Shown here: in pieces, positions 44,086-57,390 of the stretch
How positions within the stretch are numbered: position 1 is the first letter of the stretch
Layout of the letters: every line of letters begins with the position of its first letter
Assembly (NCBI GenBank): GCA_012064385.1
Contig: QRDG01000814.1
Span: forward strand, 620,001 to 684,000
From: Puccinellia tenuiflora
Taxonomy: Eukaryota; Streptophyta; Magnoliopsida; Poales; Poaceae
Length of the DNA: 64,000 nucleotides
Reading direction: 5' to 3'
Translations under genes and position numbers: made by a program
The notes under the pieces: model-generated
Told to the model about the DNA's origin: nothing
The model's database searches: none
Seen by the model: only the letters and a program-made list of their open reading frames with translations

Positions 44086-44412
44086 CTTAAGGGGTCGTTG
44101 CATAGAAAACAATTTTTTTTCCTACGGAACAAGCAGAATAAACCACAAGGATCTAGGTCTACTAGATGAAGATAGCGAAGGTGAGATCCAATCTCTTACC
44201 CTTGAAGATCAACAAACGCGTTTTGTTGGTGGAGGGGTTGGCTAGTCGATCTCCGCAACTAGACTCGTCTAGTCGCGAGGAGATGTATTATCCTCGAGAT
44301 CCAATCCGATGAAGTGCAGCAACGGGCAGCACCTCCACGGTATCCACACGTACAGCTCGATGAAGACGTCCACTCCTTGATCCCGCAAGCGAGGTAGACG
44401 TGGCCTTGATGA

Positions 44413-47400
44413 TGTAGCGCCCTGACCCCAGAGCTATACAGTGAAATGTTGTGCAACCGGTCATGCTACAAAATCAAGGGTTACTGGGGTTACCAGTCCC
44501 AGGCCAAAAACACATTGGCAGGCGTGCTCGGAATACATCATCGGCACACAACACCTCGATCATGCCATAAGCTCGGACATCGCTTTCACGTATAACAAAG
44601 AGACCAAGACTGCGGAACAACTGGCACATCACAGACTCTACGACACAAAGATATCATAGTTCAACTCATATAATTGAGAAAGATAGCAAATGACACATCA
44701 GAGGTCACTGACCCATCATTACAACAACAAAAGCAAATTAAAGTTGTCTAAACAACAAGATCCAAATTATGGCCTAAGAGGCCTACAGATAAACATCCTG
44801 TGCCAGCCTGTTCCATGACGTCCCAAGCTGCCACCTGGGAACCCAAGACTACTCGTCGAAGTCAACGTAGAACCCACCTTCCACTTCGGTGACGTCCTCC
44901 TCTGAAATAAGTAATAATCAACAAACCAAGACTGAGTACAACGTACTCGCAAGAATTAGTAGGGCGATATAGGCCCGATGCTGACGGAGGCTCTAATGCT
45001 GTATAATGTAGCTGGTTTTGCATAAAGCTAGTTTTCCATTTTAAAAGACATCAGGACCCTTTGCATCGTCTACTCAGAATGTTTTCCGAAAAGGGATAAG
45101 AGAGTAAACTTTCATCTTCGGTTCTCATCGAACCTTTTGTAACCATCTCATCTCCACCAAGGGACTCCCTCGAATCACCCTCGAGGAAATGAACCTTTTA
45201 TCACACATTGATTATGCAACCTCTAGCTGCCATATGAATTAAGTTAATGTTCTCTATGATCTTATCGTCCATTCCCAAGTCATCCATAACCGCGGACACG
45301 GCTTTTCGAAAAGATTAAACCCTGCAGGGGTGTACTAATTTACCCATTGGTACCGTCCGGCTCACCTAGTTGGCCCTCTTCCGGGGAAGGCCGGCAAGCA
45401 GGCGCGATTAAACCTTTACCTCGCGTGAGACTATCCAAGAGTCATCTGTGGCCACAGGGCAAGTTTACCCAGCCTCAGCCCCTGCCCCATCGCCACGTCC
45501 TAAACACCACCATCCTCATCATTTCTTTTTCCGCTCACACACACGGCAAATGGAAATAGCAAACTAGAGGACCCTTGGATACGCCCGCACAAGTTATTCG
45601 GTTAAAGGGGGTTCCATATGTCCCCACCGTTGGAAGCACGATCGTCTTGGTTCAAGAGGTAAAGAACTCGCACCTAGGGGCAGGAACGAGACAAAACACC
45701 ATCCCTGATGGCAACTCATCCCAGCCTTCTTAGCAATTTAATTAAGCATCACATGTGTCCACCATGCCCGAATCGTTCCATCAACATCATCAATATCGAA
45801 TTTAATCAACGGACATAACTAGCATACGACTAAGCATGGCTAAGCATATAAATACAACGATTATATCTTTGTCTCCGGCCAGCACATCAAACCTAGGGTT
45901 TATAGGAGGGGAAGCATGTGATGGTTCAGGGGATAAACATGCATTCATAGGATACTCTACATCTTGATCAAAAGAGACATTTGAATCGCATGCAATATTC
46001 TGGTGGATAAAATAAGTTTGTAAAACAATAGGATGCTAGATTCCAAGAAGGTTAGGTTAGCTCTTGCCTTGCTGATAGTACTGGTCGCGCTGGTTGTCAA
46101 GGTTTTGTGGTGGAACCTCGACTCCTGAATCTATCGAAACACAACCAATACATGAAAAGAAATAAATAACACGAATACATGGTGCAATGCACAATCATGA
46201 TGATATGGTCATATTATGCATTGAAAAGATATTGGTCATGTCCCACAAGTTAAATGGAACCCCGAAATTAAATATCACAATTAACGGGTTAAAACTCCAT
46301 CTTTAACTTAGTGATTTGCGTTATTTACCAAAATGTCCAGTCCTGAAATATGGGTCCTAAATGCATGAAAATGACATTATTAGATAGGTATTAACCTACT
46401 GATCATTTTGGTACCTTGTTTGCATTTTTCCGATTAACGGTGAAGAAATGGTGATTTAAACGGTTATGCGATTTAAATCATTTTAACCAATTCGAAATTA
46501 ACATCAAACGAAAATTTATTTTCATGCTGTGATATTAACAAGAGATAGATAGCATTTGCTTTGCTGGTCATTTTGGTATATCATTTGTAATTTTTGAAGT
46601 AATAATCACCAAGTTATGATTTATTCAATATGGGATTTAAATCTGCCATTTTAGTAATTTTTGGTAAACAGCACTAAAATTTAATTCTCCAACTCTCTCA
46701 AAGGGCATAAAGTGGTAGCCCATTGTTCACTGATCATTTTGAGCTATTGAACACAATTTTTGGACAAGTAAAACTAAAGTTATGCAATTTCTAAATTCCC
46801 CTTATTTTCTGCCATTTCTGTTTTTATTAAATATGGGCAATTTAATTTGACCAAATAATTTAACCAACGGCACTAACAGGTAGACATTTTGTTGCTGTGC
46901 AATTTAACATATTATTTGAATTTTCTGACATATAAAGCTCTAAGTATGAATTTCCAAAAATTTGAATAATTAATAGGTGATTTTGTATTTCACATTTAAA
47001 TTCAAAATTTTCAATTCAATTGCATGCGTGAGTTATATATTTGAACAGGTTATGAATTTAGAAACCTTCTGATACCTTATTTGCAATTTTTGGATCTACC
47101 AATTAAAAGATATTGCATACACCAATTTTCTGTTAATTTTTGAAAATGGAAAACAGATGAACGATGATGTCATCGTGACATCATCGGAGGGCAGCGGTTC
47201 TGTTGATCTCAAATTCGTTGGCTCCGGTCGAAATTGGTCGCGGGCAAGTGTTGCACTAGCTATAGGAGAAGGAGAGGAGCACAGGGGGCGGCGGCATGGA
47301 CCATTTGGTCGCCGGAGTGAGCTCCGGTGACCATGGTGCGGCGGCGGGCGGCGGTGCTCGATGGGACGACGGCACAGAGCAGAAAAGAGAGGGAGGAGAG

Positions 47401-48542
47401 GATGGGGAGCACCGTGAGCTCACCCTGGAGGTGATGGCGATGACGGAAAGGCACGGGGAAGCCGGACGGCGACGCCACGGTGCTCGGCGCGGCGGCCGTG
47501 GTTGACGATAGCGCGGACGCACGCGTCGGTTACGGGCATCCCCGGCCCTATTCCTTGCGTGGGGAGGGAGAGGGGCTCGAGGCGGAGCTCATGGTGGTGC
47601 CAGCTAGCTCTGGGGCGGCCGGAGTTGACGGGGAGGTGCGGCGGCCGGAGGCGGACAGGGAGCTCGAGCTAGGGTTTCGGGTTAGGGTTCCAGGGGGGAA
47701 GCAGGGGAGAGGGAGAGAGGGAAAAGCAGCTCGTCGTGGGCTTCACTTATCCACCAGGGGGGGGGGCCTCGGCACGGTGCAGGGGAGGAGGACACGGCGA
47801 CGGCATGGCCATGGCGACAGTGGGAACCCTGTGGCGACAGGGACGATGGTCATTTTCTGGAAAACCCCCAGCCTCTATTTCCTCTTCTGTTTTATTTTCT
47901 AAATTGAAAACAGCAGCATTTAGTGATTTAAATGGGTCCCCAAACCATTTTTATAAATTAGGGGAAAATTTACAGGGGTTCCCCATAACATTTAGCACCT
48001 CCACAAAATTTGGTGTGGCCAAATTAAAAGTTTTGAGCAACATTTGTACATAGAGTTAAATATGGCCATTTTTGATAAATTCCAAAATGTATTTAATTGG
48101 AGCAATTAAGCATCTTCAAAAATAAGGAAAATATTCATGGAGGCTCTCACAATAATATTGATGCTCCCCATGATTTTAGTTTGAATTTTGAGAAGTTGAA
48201 CTTGGAGTCAAAATTCACCACGTGTTTAAACCAATTTTGAATTCCAAATATTTATTACTTTGCTTAACAAGCAATTGTCTTTGACAAAGATTTAAACAAA
48301 TATATTCTTGGAACTTCCTGGACAATTTGGAAATTCCAGAATACTTTGGTTTGCTAAGTTGAGCAAATGCATTTGGGTTGGAATTTTAGGAAGTGTTGCT
48401 TTGCTTCCCTTTAAGGATTTTCAATGTTTTTAATTTGTTGCTTTGATTAAATTTAGCAATTTAATAATGTATGCCATGATGCAATGAAAAGAAAAGTGAA
48501 AATTTGGCCCATATTTTAGGGTACCAAATCTGGGCTGTTACA
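44413..48542 (-). repeat. Left (3') LTR of the LARD-like element
   Basis: 4,130 bases, uninterrupted. It provides the empty site that proves the Helitron insertion in the other LTR (46497/46498). It contains the conserved block GTCCGCGGTTATGGATGAC on the - strand near 45280-45300. A GC-rich stretch at 47260-47850 has open frames on both strands that are compositional. Confidence 0.94.
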
Positions 48543-48560
48543 ATTCTATCCCCCTTACAA
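48543..48560 (-). promoter_or_regulatory. Polypurine tract of the LARD-like element
   Basis: - strand GTAAGGGGGATAGAAT ends directly at the LTR start TGTAACAG. Confidence 0.8.
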
Positions 48561-50503
48561 GAATCTCGCCCCGAGATTCCTAGAGTAGGAAGAGGGAGGG
48601 GAGGGAAACATGACAACCCTTAACTTCAAAGACCTTCTGGATCCCACGATGATCTTCCTTGTTGCAGAGGGTAAGGTAGCAAGCATGACGTGCCTACGAG
48701 AAGTCAGAAGATAGTTCAAGGTGATAGACAAGTTTTCTCCAAGGGTTGGAAATATGAACTTTGCACAGACCATAAGCCATTGGGGGAAAACTAGGAACAA
48801 CTTGACCAAACAAAGGTCGAGCAGAGGATAGGAGAAATGACCAGAGACATGTTTAGCAACACCACGTTAATGTTCTCCTCGATGTTCTAGATACCACTAT
48901 CTGGCTTCGGAAAAGCCTTCAATAGGCCATCAAGTGAAGGTCGGACCTTTAAGATTGCAAAGAGACCATAAGGGCAACCTCTAGAACAAGTCGCACAATA
49001 TCCTCATGGAGAGTGGTTGACTTTTACGACAGGCAAGAGCATATCACAATAGACCTTCCAGTTAAGTAGGGCAACCACCACCTCAAACTTGCCGGATTTA
49101 CACAGGGCCTATGTCATACTCTTAAGAAACACCAACCATCATTTCTGCTTGAGATTCAGATTTGGTTAGGCGTGCAGAAATTTAGACTTGACATGTCCGA
49201 GTAAGGAGTTATAACAGTTAACGAGAGCTAAGGATCTCAAGAATTGACTACAGTGTAAAGCTCCAGAACAAGAGCTAGATTGCGATCAAAGTCCTTGGAC
49301 GTCAAAGCGACATCATTTGCTAAGAATATCCGATTACCACCTCCATATGCATCCTCAACAATCTCGAGCCCGAGTATCTCGGAGGTAGATGGATAATGAA
49401 GGGTAAGAGCATCACTTCACCAAGTACGTCATGAGACTAAGCATGACCTCTGGATATAAAAGAGTGTGACACTCCAAGGTTGAACCGAACATAAGCTAGA
49501 CAAGCATCTTATTCTGCAGATTACAATACTTTGACCTGGTCCGATAAATGGACATAGTACCGGAGTTTGTTTCTCCTAACATCCCGATGTGGAATGTATT
49601 GACGGACCACAAGGGTAACATGCTTCGGAACACACCAATGCACGATAACACTTGACTGTCAACTGACAGATAAAGGTCGGACAATAGATTAAGAGTAAGA
49701 AAATGGGCAGCAACAATATCAAGATAATGCAGAAGCCCTTGTTAGCACTCTTCCGACAACTAGTGCCGAAAGGGTTTCAGGAATCGGTGTTACCGGAGGA
49801 ATCACAAAGATAGCTGGGAAACTCGCGATGAGCACTCTTATCTTGATCTAGATGGTTTCATGACAGAATATCCAGCTATAGCTCGTGACAGAGAAGAGGT
49901 TTGTTGCCGCATTTCAATTACGACTACAACCACCAAATTGAAGATTAACTTCAAACATGGCCAACCTAACGTAGGGTTTGACAATTAACATCAGGATTCA
50001 ATGGGAAAGATCTTGGGTTAAAGATCAGCTTCATGTACTGGGACTCACAAATAGCATAGTGCTCACATGGGTGACAACCCTCATGAATCAATACACCAGA
50101 ATTCCAGTACAATCCGGGACCTTCGGTTCAAGACCATGGGCCATAACTCAAAGAGAGGAATACCCGATTAGGTGCGAAATGTTTTCAAGGCTTCGGATGT
50201 CTTGCACCTTCTTCTTCATTGGGTGAGAACAACGGAGTTTACTTCGGTTTCTGGAAACGGAAACAACCTAACCAGTAGACTAAAGGTAGGAACCAACCCC
50301 GTGATCCTAAAGATTTGGATTTTGTAGACGAGTAGAAGCATCGTTAAATCAAATAGAGGTAAGATAACTCAAAGTAGAGAGAGTTGGATGAGGAGTAAAA
50401 AGAATCCTAAGAAGGTTTTCACAACTCATTTTTAGGTTAGAAATAATTTTCACGCACTAGACTTGACATCGACCAGTAGAACGGGTTTCCTACAGGCAGT
50501 CCT
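48561..50503 (-). other. Non-coding interior of the LARD-like element
   Basis: About 1.9 kb without a credible coding frame on either strand. The longest open segments are under 85 codons and show no retroviral-type motifs. It is likely a decayed or replaced internal region. Confidence 0.7.
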
Positions 50504-50515
50504 GCTCTGATACCA
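50504..50515 (-). promoter_or_regulatory. Primer-binding site of the LARD-like element
   Basis: TGGTATCAGAGC on the - strand, three bases from the LTR at 50519. It is complementary to initiator methionine tRNA. Confidence 0.9.
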
Positions 50516-52739
50516 ACTTGTAGCGCCCTGACCCTAGAGCTATACAGTGAAACGTTGTGCAACCGGTCATGCTACACAATCAAGGGTTACTGGGGTTACC
50601 AATCCCAGGCCAAAACATATTGGCAGGCGTGCTCGGAATACATCATCGGCACACAACACCTCGATCATGCCATAAGCTCGGACATCGCTTTCACGTATAA
50701 CAAAGAGACCAAGACTAAGGAACAACTGGCACATCACAGACTCTACGACACAAAGATATCATAGTTCAACTCATATAATTGAGAAAGATAGCAAATGACA
50801 CATCAGAGGTCACTGACCCATCATTACAACAACGGAAGCAAATTAAAGTTGTCTAAACAACAAGATCCAAATTATGGCCTAAGAGGCCTACAGATAAACA
50901 TCCCGTGCCAGCCTGTTCCATGACGTCCCAAGCTGCCACCTGGGAACCCCAGACTACTCGTCGAAGTCAACGTAGAACCCACCTTCCAGTTCGGTGGCGT
51001 CCTCCTCTGAAACAAATAATAATCAACAAATCAAGGCTTAGTACGACGTACTCGCAAGAATTAGTAGGGCGATATAGGCTCGATGCTGACGGAGGCTCTA
51101 ATGCTGTATAATGTAGCTGGTTTTGCATAAAGCTAGTTTTCCATTTTAAAAGACATCAGGACCCTTTGCATCGTCTACTCAGAATGTTTTCCGAAAAGGG
51201 ATAAGAGAGTAAACTTTTCATCTCCGGTTCTCAACGAACCATGTGTAACCAGAAGCACCTCATCTCCACCAAGGCACTCCCTCGAATCACCCTCGAGGAA
51301 ATGAACCTTTTATCACACGTTGATTATGCAACCTCTAGCTGCCATATCAATTAAGTTAATGTTCTCTATGATCTTATCGTCCATTCCCAAGTCGTCCATA
51401 ACCGCGGACACGGCTTTTCGAAAAGATTAAACCCTGCAGGGGTGTACTAATTTACCCATTGGTACCGTCCGGCTCCCCTAGTTGGCCCTCTTCCAGGGAA
51501 GGCCGGCAAGCAGGCGCGATTAAACCTTTACCTCGCGTGAGACTATCCAAGAGTCATCTGTGGCCACAGGGCAAGTTTACCCAGCCTCAGCCCCTGCCCC
51601 ATTGCCACGTCCTAAACACCACCATCCTCATCATTTCTTTTTCCGCTCACACACACGGCAAATGGAAATAGCAAACTAGAGGACCCTTGGATACGCCCGC
51701 ACAAGTTATTTAGTTAAAGGGGGTTCCATATGTCCCCACCGTTGGAAGCACGATCATCTTGGTTCAAGAGGTAAAGAACTCGCACCTAGGGGCAGGAACG
51801 AGACAAAACACCATCCCCGATGGCAACTCATCCCAGCCTTCTTAGCAATTTAATTAAGCATCACATGTATCCACCATGCCCGAATCATTCCATCAACATC
51901 ATCAATATGGAATTTAATCAACGGACATAACTAGCATACGACTAAGCATGGCTAAGCATATAAATACAACCATTATATCTTTGTCTCCGGCCAACACATC
52001 AAACCTAGGGTTTATAGGAGGGGAAGCATGTGATGGTTCAGGGGATAAACATGCATTCATAGGATACTCTACATCTTGATCAAAAGAGACATTTGAATCG
52101 CATGCAATATTCTGGTGGATAAAATAAGTTTGTAAAACAATAGGATGCTAGATGCCAAGAAGGTTAGGTTAGCTCTTGCCTTGCTGATAGTACTGGTCGC
52201 GCTGGTTGTCAAGGTATTGTGGTGGAACCTCGACTCCTGAATCTATCGAAACACAACCAATACAGGAAAAGAAATAAATAACACGAATATATGGTGCAAT
52301 GCACAATCATGATGATATGGTCATATTATGCATTGAAAAGGTATTGGCATGTCCCACAAGTTAAATGGAACCCCGAAATTAAATATCACAATTAACGGGT
52401 TAAAACTCCATCTTTAACTTAGTGATTTGCGTTATTTACCAAAATGTCCAGTACTGAAATATGGGTCCTAAATGCATGAAAATGACATTATTAGATAGGT
52501 ATTAACCTACTGATCATTTTGGTACCTTGTTTGCATTTTTCCGATTAACGGTGAAGAAATGGTGATTTAAATGGTTATGCGATTTAAATCATTTTAACCA
52601 ATTCGAAATCTATTATATACTAAAGGTACATGATGGGCTCATCAGAAAAAAGATAGAGAGTCTAGAAAATCCCACAAAAAAGCAAAACATCTGGCCGTCT
52701 ATTTTTCACATTAGTCAAACACAACCGTTTGATCTATTA

Positions 52740-53880
52740 AACCCCAAAAAATTACCCACCTGTGCCATTATGTAAAGATACCTCTTCGTTTCTTCTTTCC
52801 GTGGATTGAAAAAAAAAAAACTTCTTTGCACCGCCTCCGCCTACGCCTCCTGCACTCCAGACTCCGCCGGCCGCCATTCCAGGACGCCCCCCACTACTCC
52901 AGTCTCCAGCGTTCACCGCCTGCAACCCCAGTAGGCCTGTGCAAATCCACAGCACCCAACGCCACCGTCTAATATATCTACTAATCGCCAATGCACTAAC
53001 GACCAGGTCCACCACTGGCCAGGCCTGCAATGGATCGAAGGTCCACCACCGGCCAAGTCTGCACGGCATCGAACGAGGAATTCCCAATCTCTTCATCTCC
53101 TATGCACCAACGGTCAGGTCCACTACGTTGCACCCAGCGACCAGTTGAAGGTATGCCTTTTTTTTTGTCTCTGATTTCTTATTTTTCTTAGATCTAAAAA
53201 CTAGACGTATTGATTTACTTAGATGTGTCTTTCATAGAAGCCACGCCTGTCAGGATCCAGCCAAAAGCTCCACGTGAACGTATGCCTTTTTCCTTTTTAT
53301 GTTTCTGATTTCTGAAGTTACTTAGATGCGTCTTCCATGAAGATACGTACGTATGATATGGCTACGATTGTCTTTCCTTAGAATCGTTAATCCTCTATGT
53401 GTCTTTCACTCTTTTATTAGGGGAAACATTACACTATTTCCTTCTATTTTAAGTAGTAATCAACTAACAATCACCTCTTATTTTATTATAAAATTTAGGA
53501 GTTTGTAATTTTTGTAAATTGATTTTTTTGCTCATATATGTGAAGAAAATGTACCAAATAACTCAATATCAGTCAGTATAGTAAAAACAAAAAAGAATTG
53601 GACTCCAGTTCTTGTGAGCTTATTTCTCATGATGTTTCTCTCGACATCAGACGCCGATGGATGTCACCGATCTCCTGGTCGAGTGTGTCAGCATCTATAC
53701 GTACAAAGAACCCACAGCAGTGGCCGCTGCATGTCTCGCGTGGTGTGCAGGAACCTCAAGCCAGTCAACGTATATGTCCCTACGACCTTATTCCTTCGGA
53801 CTGGTCCGGCGGCGGCAATGATTAGCCTGTTCAACGAGTATTTCCTCTTCGATGCTTTTTAATTCGATTACGCATTGCTT
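52740..53880 (+). other. Possible captured gene fragment in the Helitron
   Basis: A promoter-to-leader-like transition is followed by C-rich sequence and donor-like GTATGCC sites near 53151 and 53280. A further open stretch lies at about 53598-53862. In one frame it reads MDVTDLLVECVSIYTYKEPT, which looks protein-like but is not recognised. No continuous gene can be built. Confidence 0.3.
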
Positions 53881-54231
53881 TGTCAAATAACTACAGGCAT
53901 ATGCATGTAAGATTGTATCAGTTCTTTTCAGTTTACTTCATGCCTCGCTAATCGCTTATGGCTTCCGTCATAATTTTTTTTTACAAATTACAATTGATCA
54001 TAGATTTAAGGCATAACAAAGAGGAGGATAGTCTAATGCCATACTTATGCCGGATAGTAGCAATCTACATATTTTAGCAACGTGTTCAAGGTGATGGTTC
54101 TTGGAAATATATATATTCCAGAGAAATTATGTGTAGTCTACAATGAAAAATAGTTGGAATGCCCCAAATCAGCCACACAGTACAAGAGGAGCACGCAGGT
54201 AGGTATCGCTTATCCATCATGTTTAATTGTA

Positions 54232-54355
54232 CTCTCTTTGTTCTAAATTATAAGATCTTTTAGCCTTTCTCTAAATGAGTGCATCTAGACGTATGATCCG
54301 TATGAAATCCACATTTAAATTTCTAAAACATCTTATAATTAGGAACTGAAGGAGT
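54232..54355. mobile_element. Degenerate Stowaway-type MITE
   Basis: The ends are CTCTCTTTGTTCTAAATTAT and, inverted, CTCCTTCAGTTCCTAATTAT, the Stowaway (Tc1/mariner) terminal pattern. They enclose about 124 bases, with TA at the left edge (54230-54231) and TT at the right, where TA is expected. It lies inside the Helitron. Confidence 0.72.
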
Positions 54356-57300
54356 TTTTATTTTATGCGGCATGAGTAAGAAGTGTCTCGCGTGAAAAAC
54401 GTGACAGATAGTGTACTAACAGATAGAATATATGCAACGTTGAAAAGTGTATTTAGCAGTTTATCTGTGTAAACTGATAGTGTGTTAATATGAAATTTTA
54501 AAACTATACATATATCACATACACGTAAATAAGCAATTAATCATACAAGATTAATTAGGGAAGTACTTAACCTGTACAATAAAATCCTAGATATTCTTCA
54601 CAAAAGTTAAGCTTACTTGTAGTTTTTCTATATCAAAGGATATAAAAAGGCATCACAATGCAAGTAATGTAAAATTTAATTTAAATCAGTTCATCCTTTA
54701 AGGCCAAGTGTGCCGTCAAACAACTATAGTTTGGCCACAAATATTGTGCTCCTAAAATACATCCAATCTCATTGATAAAAAAAATTCACTTGATATTTGT
54801 AAAAATCAAAGTCGCATACATAACATTTAAGAATCATTCCATAATACACGATTAATTAAACAAGATGGTTGACTTGTATAAATTGCGTTACAGAAAATAA
54901 ATTATTTTTCGTCAACTAATGCTTTAACTTAAGTTTGGCCATCTTAAATCAACTAATGCTCATCTTAGTATCACTTAGATACATCTCACAGTGAAATATT
55001 AGTAAGTGTACCTTTCTTTTTGAAGTAGGATATGCACACTCAGACCAGATGACTCTGTATAGTCATGCGTGAAATTACAGAGTGTTGTAGAGTTGCATAA
55101 CTCGATCTAGGGGACGTGTGCATTGTGGTTAGTTTAGTTGGTGCTCTCATAACTCCACATATGACTTCTTAAACCGGTTAATAAGAAATAATAAATCACT
55201 TCATTGAATTTTTTGAAACAAATGTTTCAAATTTTGTTGTTATTCCGTTGCAATGTAATCATACCTTCATATAGATCATAAATTCAAAGTTATAGGAATC
55301 CATCAATTTATGAAATGCCAAATATTTTCTATAAGAAAACATCTGCATACGATGAAATAAGTACTTACTTCGATACAATGAAGTTGATGTGACTAATTTG
55401 AATATATGCACGACTGAGATCCTCTAAAAAAATAATCGAATGGGTGATTAGGTCACCGCTAGCTCAATGGAGATGTACATAAATAAAATATTGATTAATA
55501 GAAAAAAAGTGTTGAGGTTGTCCCGGTTGTTATTTTGTTAACAAAAAATTCAATAAGAAAGACGTATCAAGTTTCATATGCTAGCAATAATTCTAGCAAG
55601 AGCTTAATTACCTATACTTTTCAAGTAGGACAGTTACGGTCGGACCAGATGACTCTATATTGTCATGCACAAAATTATTGAGTGGTGTAGAGTTGATGAA
55701 AATGATAGAGAGCATACACCAATCGATTTAGTTGGTATGTGCATTGTGATTAGTTTAGTTGGTACTCTCATACCTTCACATTTGACTTCTTTAACCGGTT
55801 AAGGAGAACAAAGTAATGAATTCACATAATTAGATTTTTCGTAACAAATGTTTCATACTTTGTGTTATCTCTTAGCAGCCTAATTATAACTACATATACA
55901 AAATAACATCAAAATTATATATCTAAGAATCTTTTTACGTCTGAAACGTCATGTATTTTCTAACTAATGGAGTTAAACAAAAGAAGAAAATATTCTGCTA
56001 AGATGAAAAGGTCCTTCTTTCGGTACAATAAAGTTGATGCCCTCACAAATTTGGTTGTTTCAACATAAGTTGCATTTTCAAACAAAATAAAATAGCAAGT
56101 TCCAACAAGCTAAGAGGTTCTTGCGAGAAATATTTATTTTCCATTACCCCCCCCCTTAAGACCTTCGGGAATGCTAACAACGAGCTAATACACATGAACA
56201 ACACGGCTCCTACACCACTTAACTCCAATAATAGAACGTGGTCCCACATTCATTTGATAATTCACCTTTTGAATCCAAGGTAAAATGAAGTGTCCAAAAA
56301 CTCAAGTGGACATGAAAGATTTTTAGTATCTATCATTCAACCATATAATTATACTCTGCAATAAAATAGTGGCCATAATGAAAGACAATTCCAAAGTATA
56401 AATTTAATTAAAACCCAAGAAAATTAGAATCATAAGAAAGTGACTACATACGGTAAGACCAGTCAATTAAGACGCGTTAGTGTAATCGTATGACATAGAT
56501 CAGCAATTTACCAAAAAAATTGGATCGGTTAACTTCATTAGAATTAAAGTGCTATATTTTTTATCCATAAAACTACAATCAAGTTCATTATTAGTAATCA
56601 TAAAAGATAATAAATACTATAAATATGTAAAAAAACTGAGTTCTTACATTTATGTCATAATAGAAGTAGACGAGAGAAAAACATACAATACTAGAGTTGG
56701 TATTTTCTTAAGTAGAGTGGCATTGACATGATCGAAGGATCAATGCAATGGTTTCTCATGAATTTTTGGTGTTCGTAGTGAAGGAATATTTTTAAATATT
56801 GTCATGACGACACTATGATGAGGGCATTTGCAATGACCCTTCCCGTTAATGATAAAATGTTCGCAATTTTGAAGCGCTATTATCTATTTGCAAGATGTTA
56901 GAGATATGCTTGCATAATTATCCCTAATTAGGTACCTTTCTCGACCTCATCAAGATTTGGGTGTCAATCAAGAAGTCAAAGTGTGGTTTGCTAATTAAGT
57001 ACAGTGTGACTAATAGCTGAGGTTAATGACACACTACTGTAGACCGATATGGGAATCAAGAGATGAAGTTCCGTAATGTGAATTACTGGAGGGGATTAGA
57101 GTTCTAACCACAATGTATTTGTGCATGCTATCGTATTTGCTATATACATGTGACTAAATCCGGTTTTGGAATGATTACTATATAGAAGTACGTTGGGGGC
57201 AATTCAATAAACAATATCAATGTTCTTCTTAAAATCAATCATCTTGAAATCATGAAATAAAGTTTAATACAACATATACTATTTTAGCAGTGAACTTGCT

Positions 57301-57390
57301 ATATGTGAAAAATCCCTAATGTCGTAAATGTTAGTGAAATACATAGATTGCTTCTTGAATGGTTTTTCAGTTATAAAAAAATATTGAGTT
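54356..57390. other. AT-rich body of the Helitron, with a diverged direct repeat
   Basis: No gene recognised. Segments at about 55010-55420 and 55615-56045 are diverged copies of each other, about 600 bases apart. Confidence 0.55.
55010..56045. repeat. Diverged direct duplication in the Helitron (about 420 bp units)
   Basis: Shared ordered blocks include AGACCAGATGACTCT / GGACCAGATGACTCT, AGTCATGC / TGTCATGC, TTAGTTTAGTTGGT(G/A)CTCTCATA, GACTTCTT(A/T)AACCGGTTAA, AACAAATGTTTCA and ACAATGAAGTTGATG / ACAATAAAGTTGATG. Confidence 0.75.

Noticed and set aside
43342..44132. Open frames of 94-110 codons in the copia leader
   Set aside because: They lie between primer-binding site and gag, overlap on both strands and lack coding character.
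47256..47902. Paired open frames in the GC-rich LTR part, repeated at 58184-58836
   Set aside because: Present in both LTRs of a non-coding element, open on both strands, with shifts between copies. No conserved protein.
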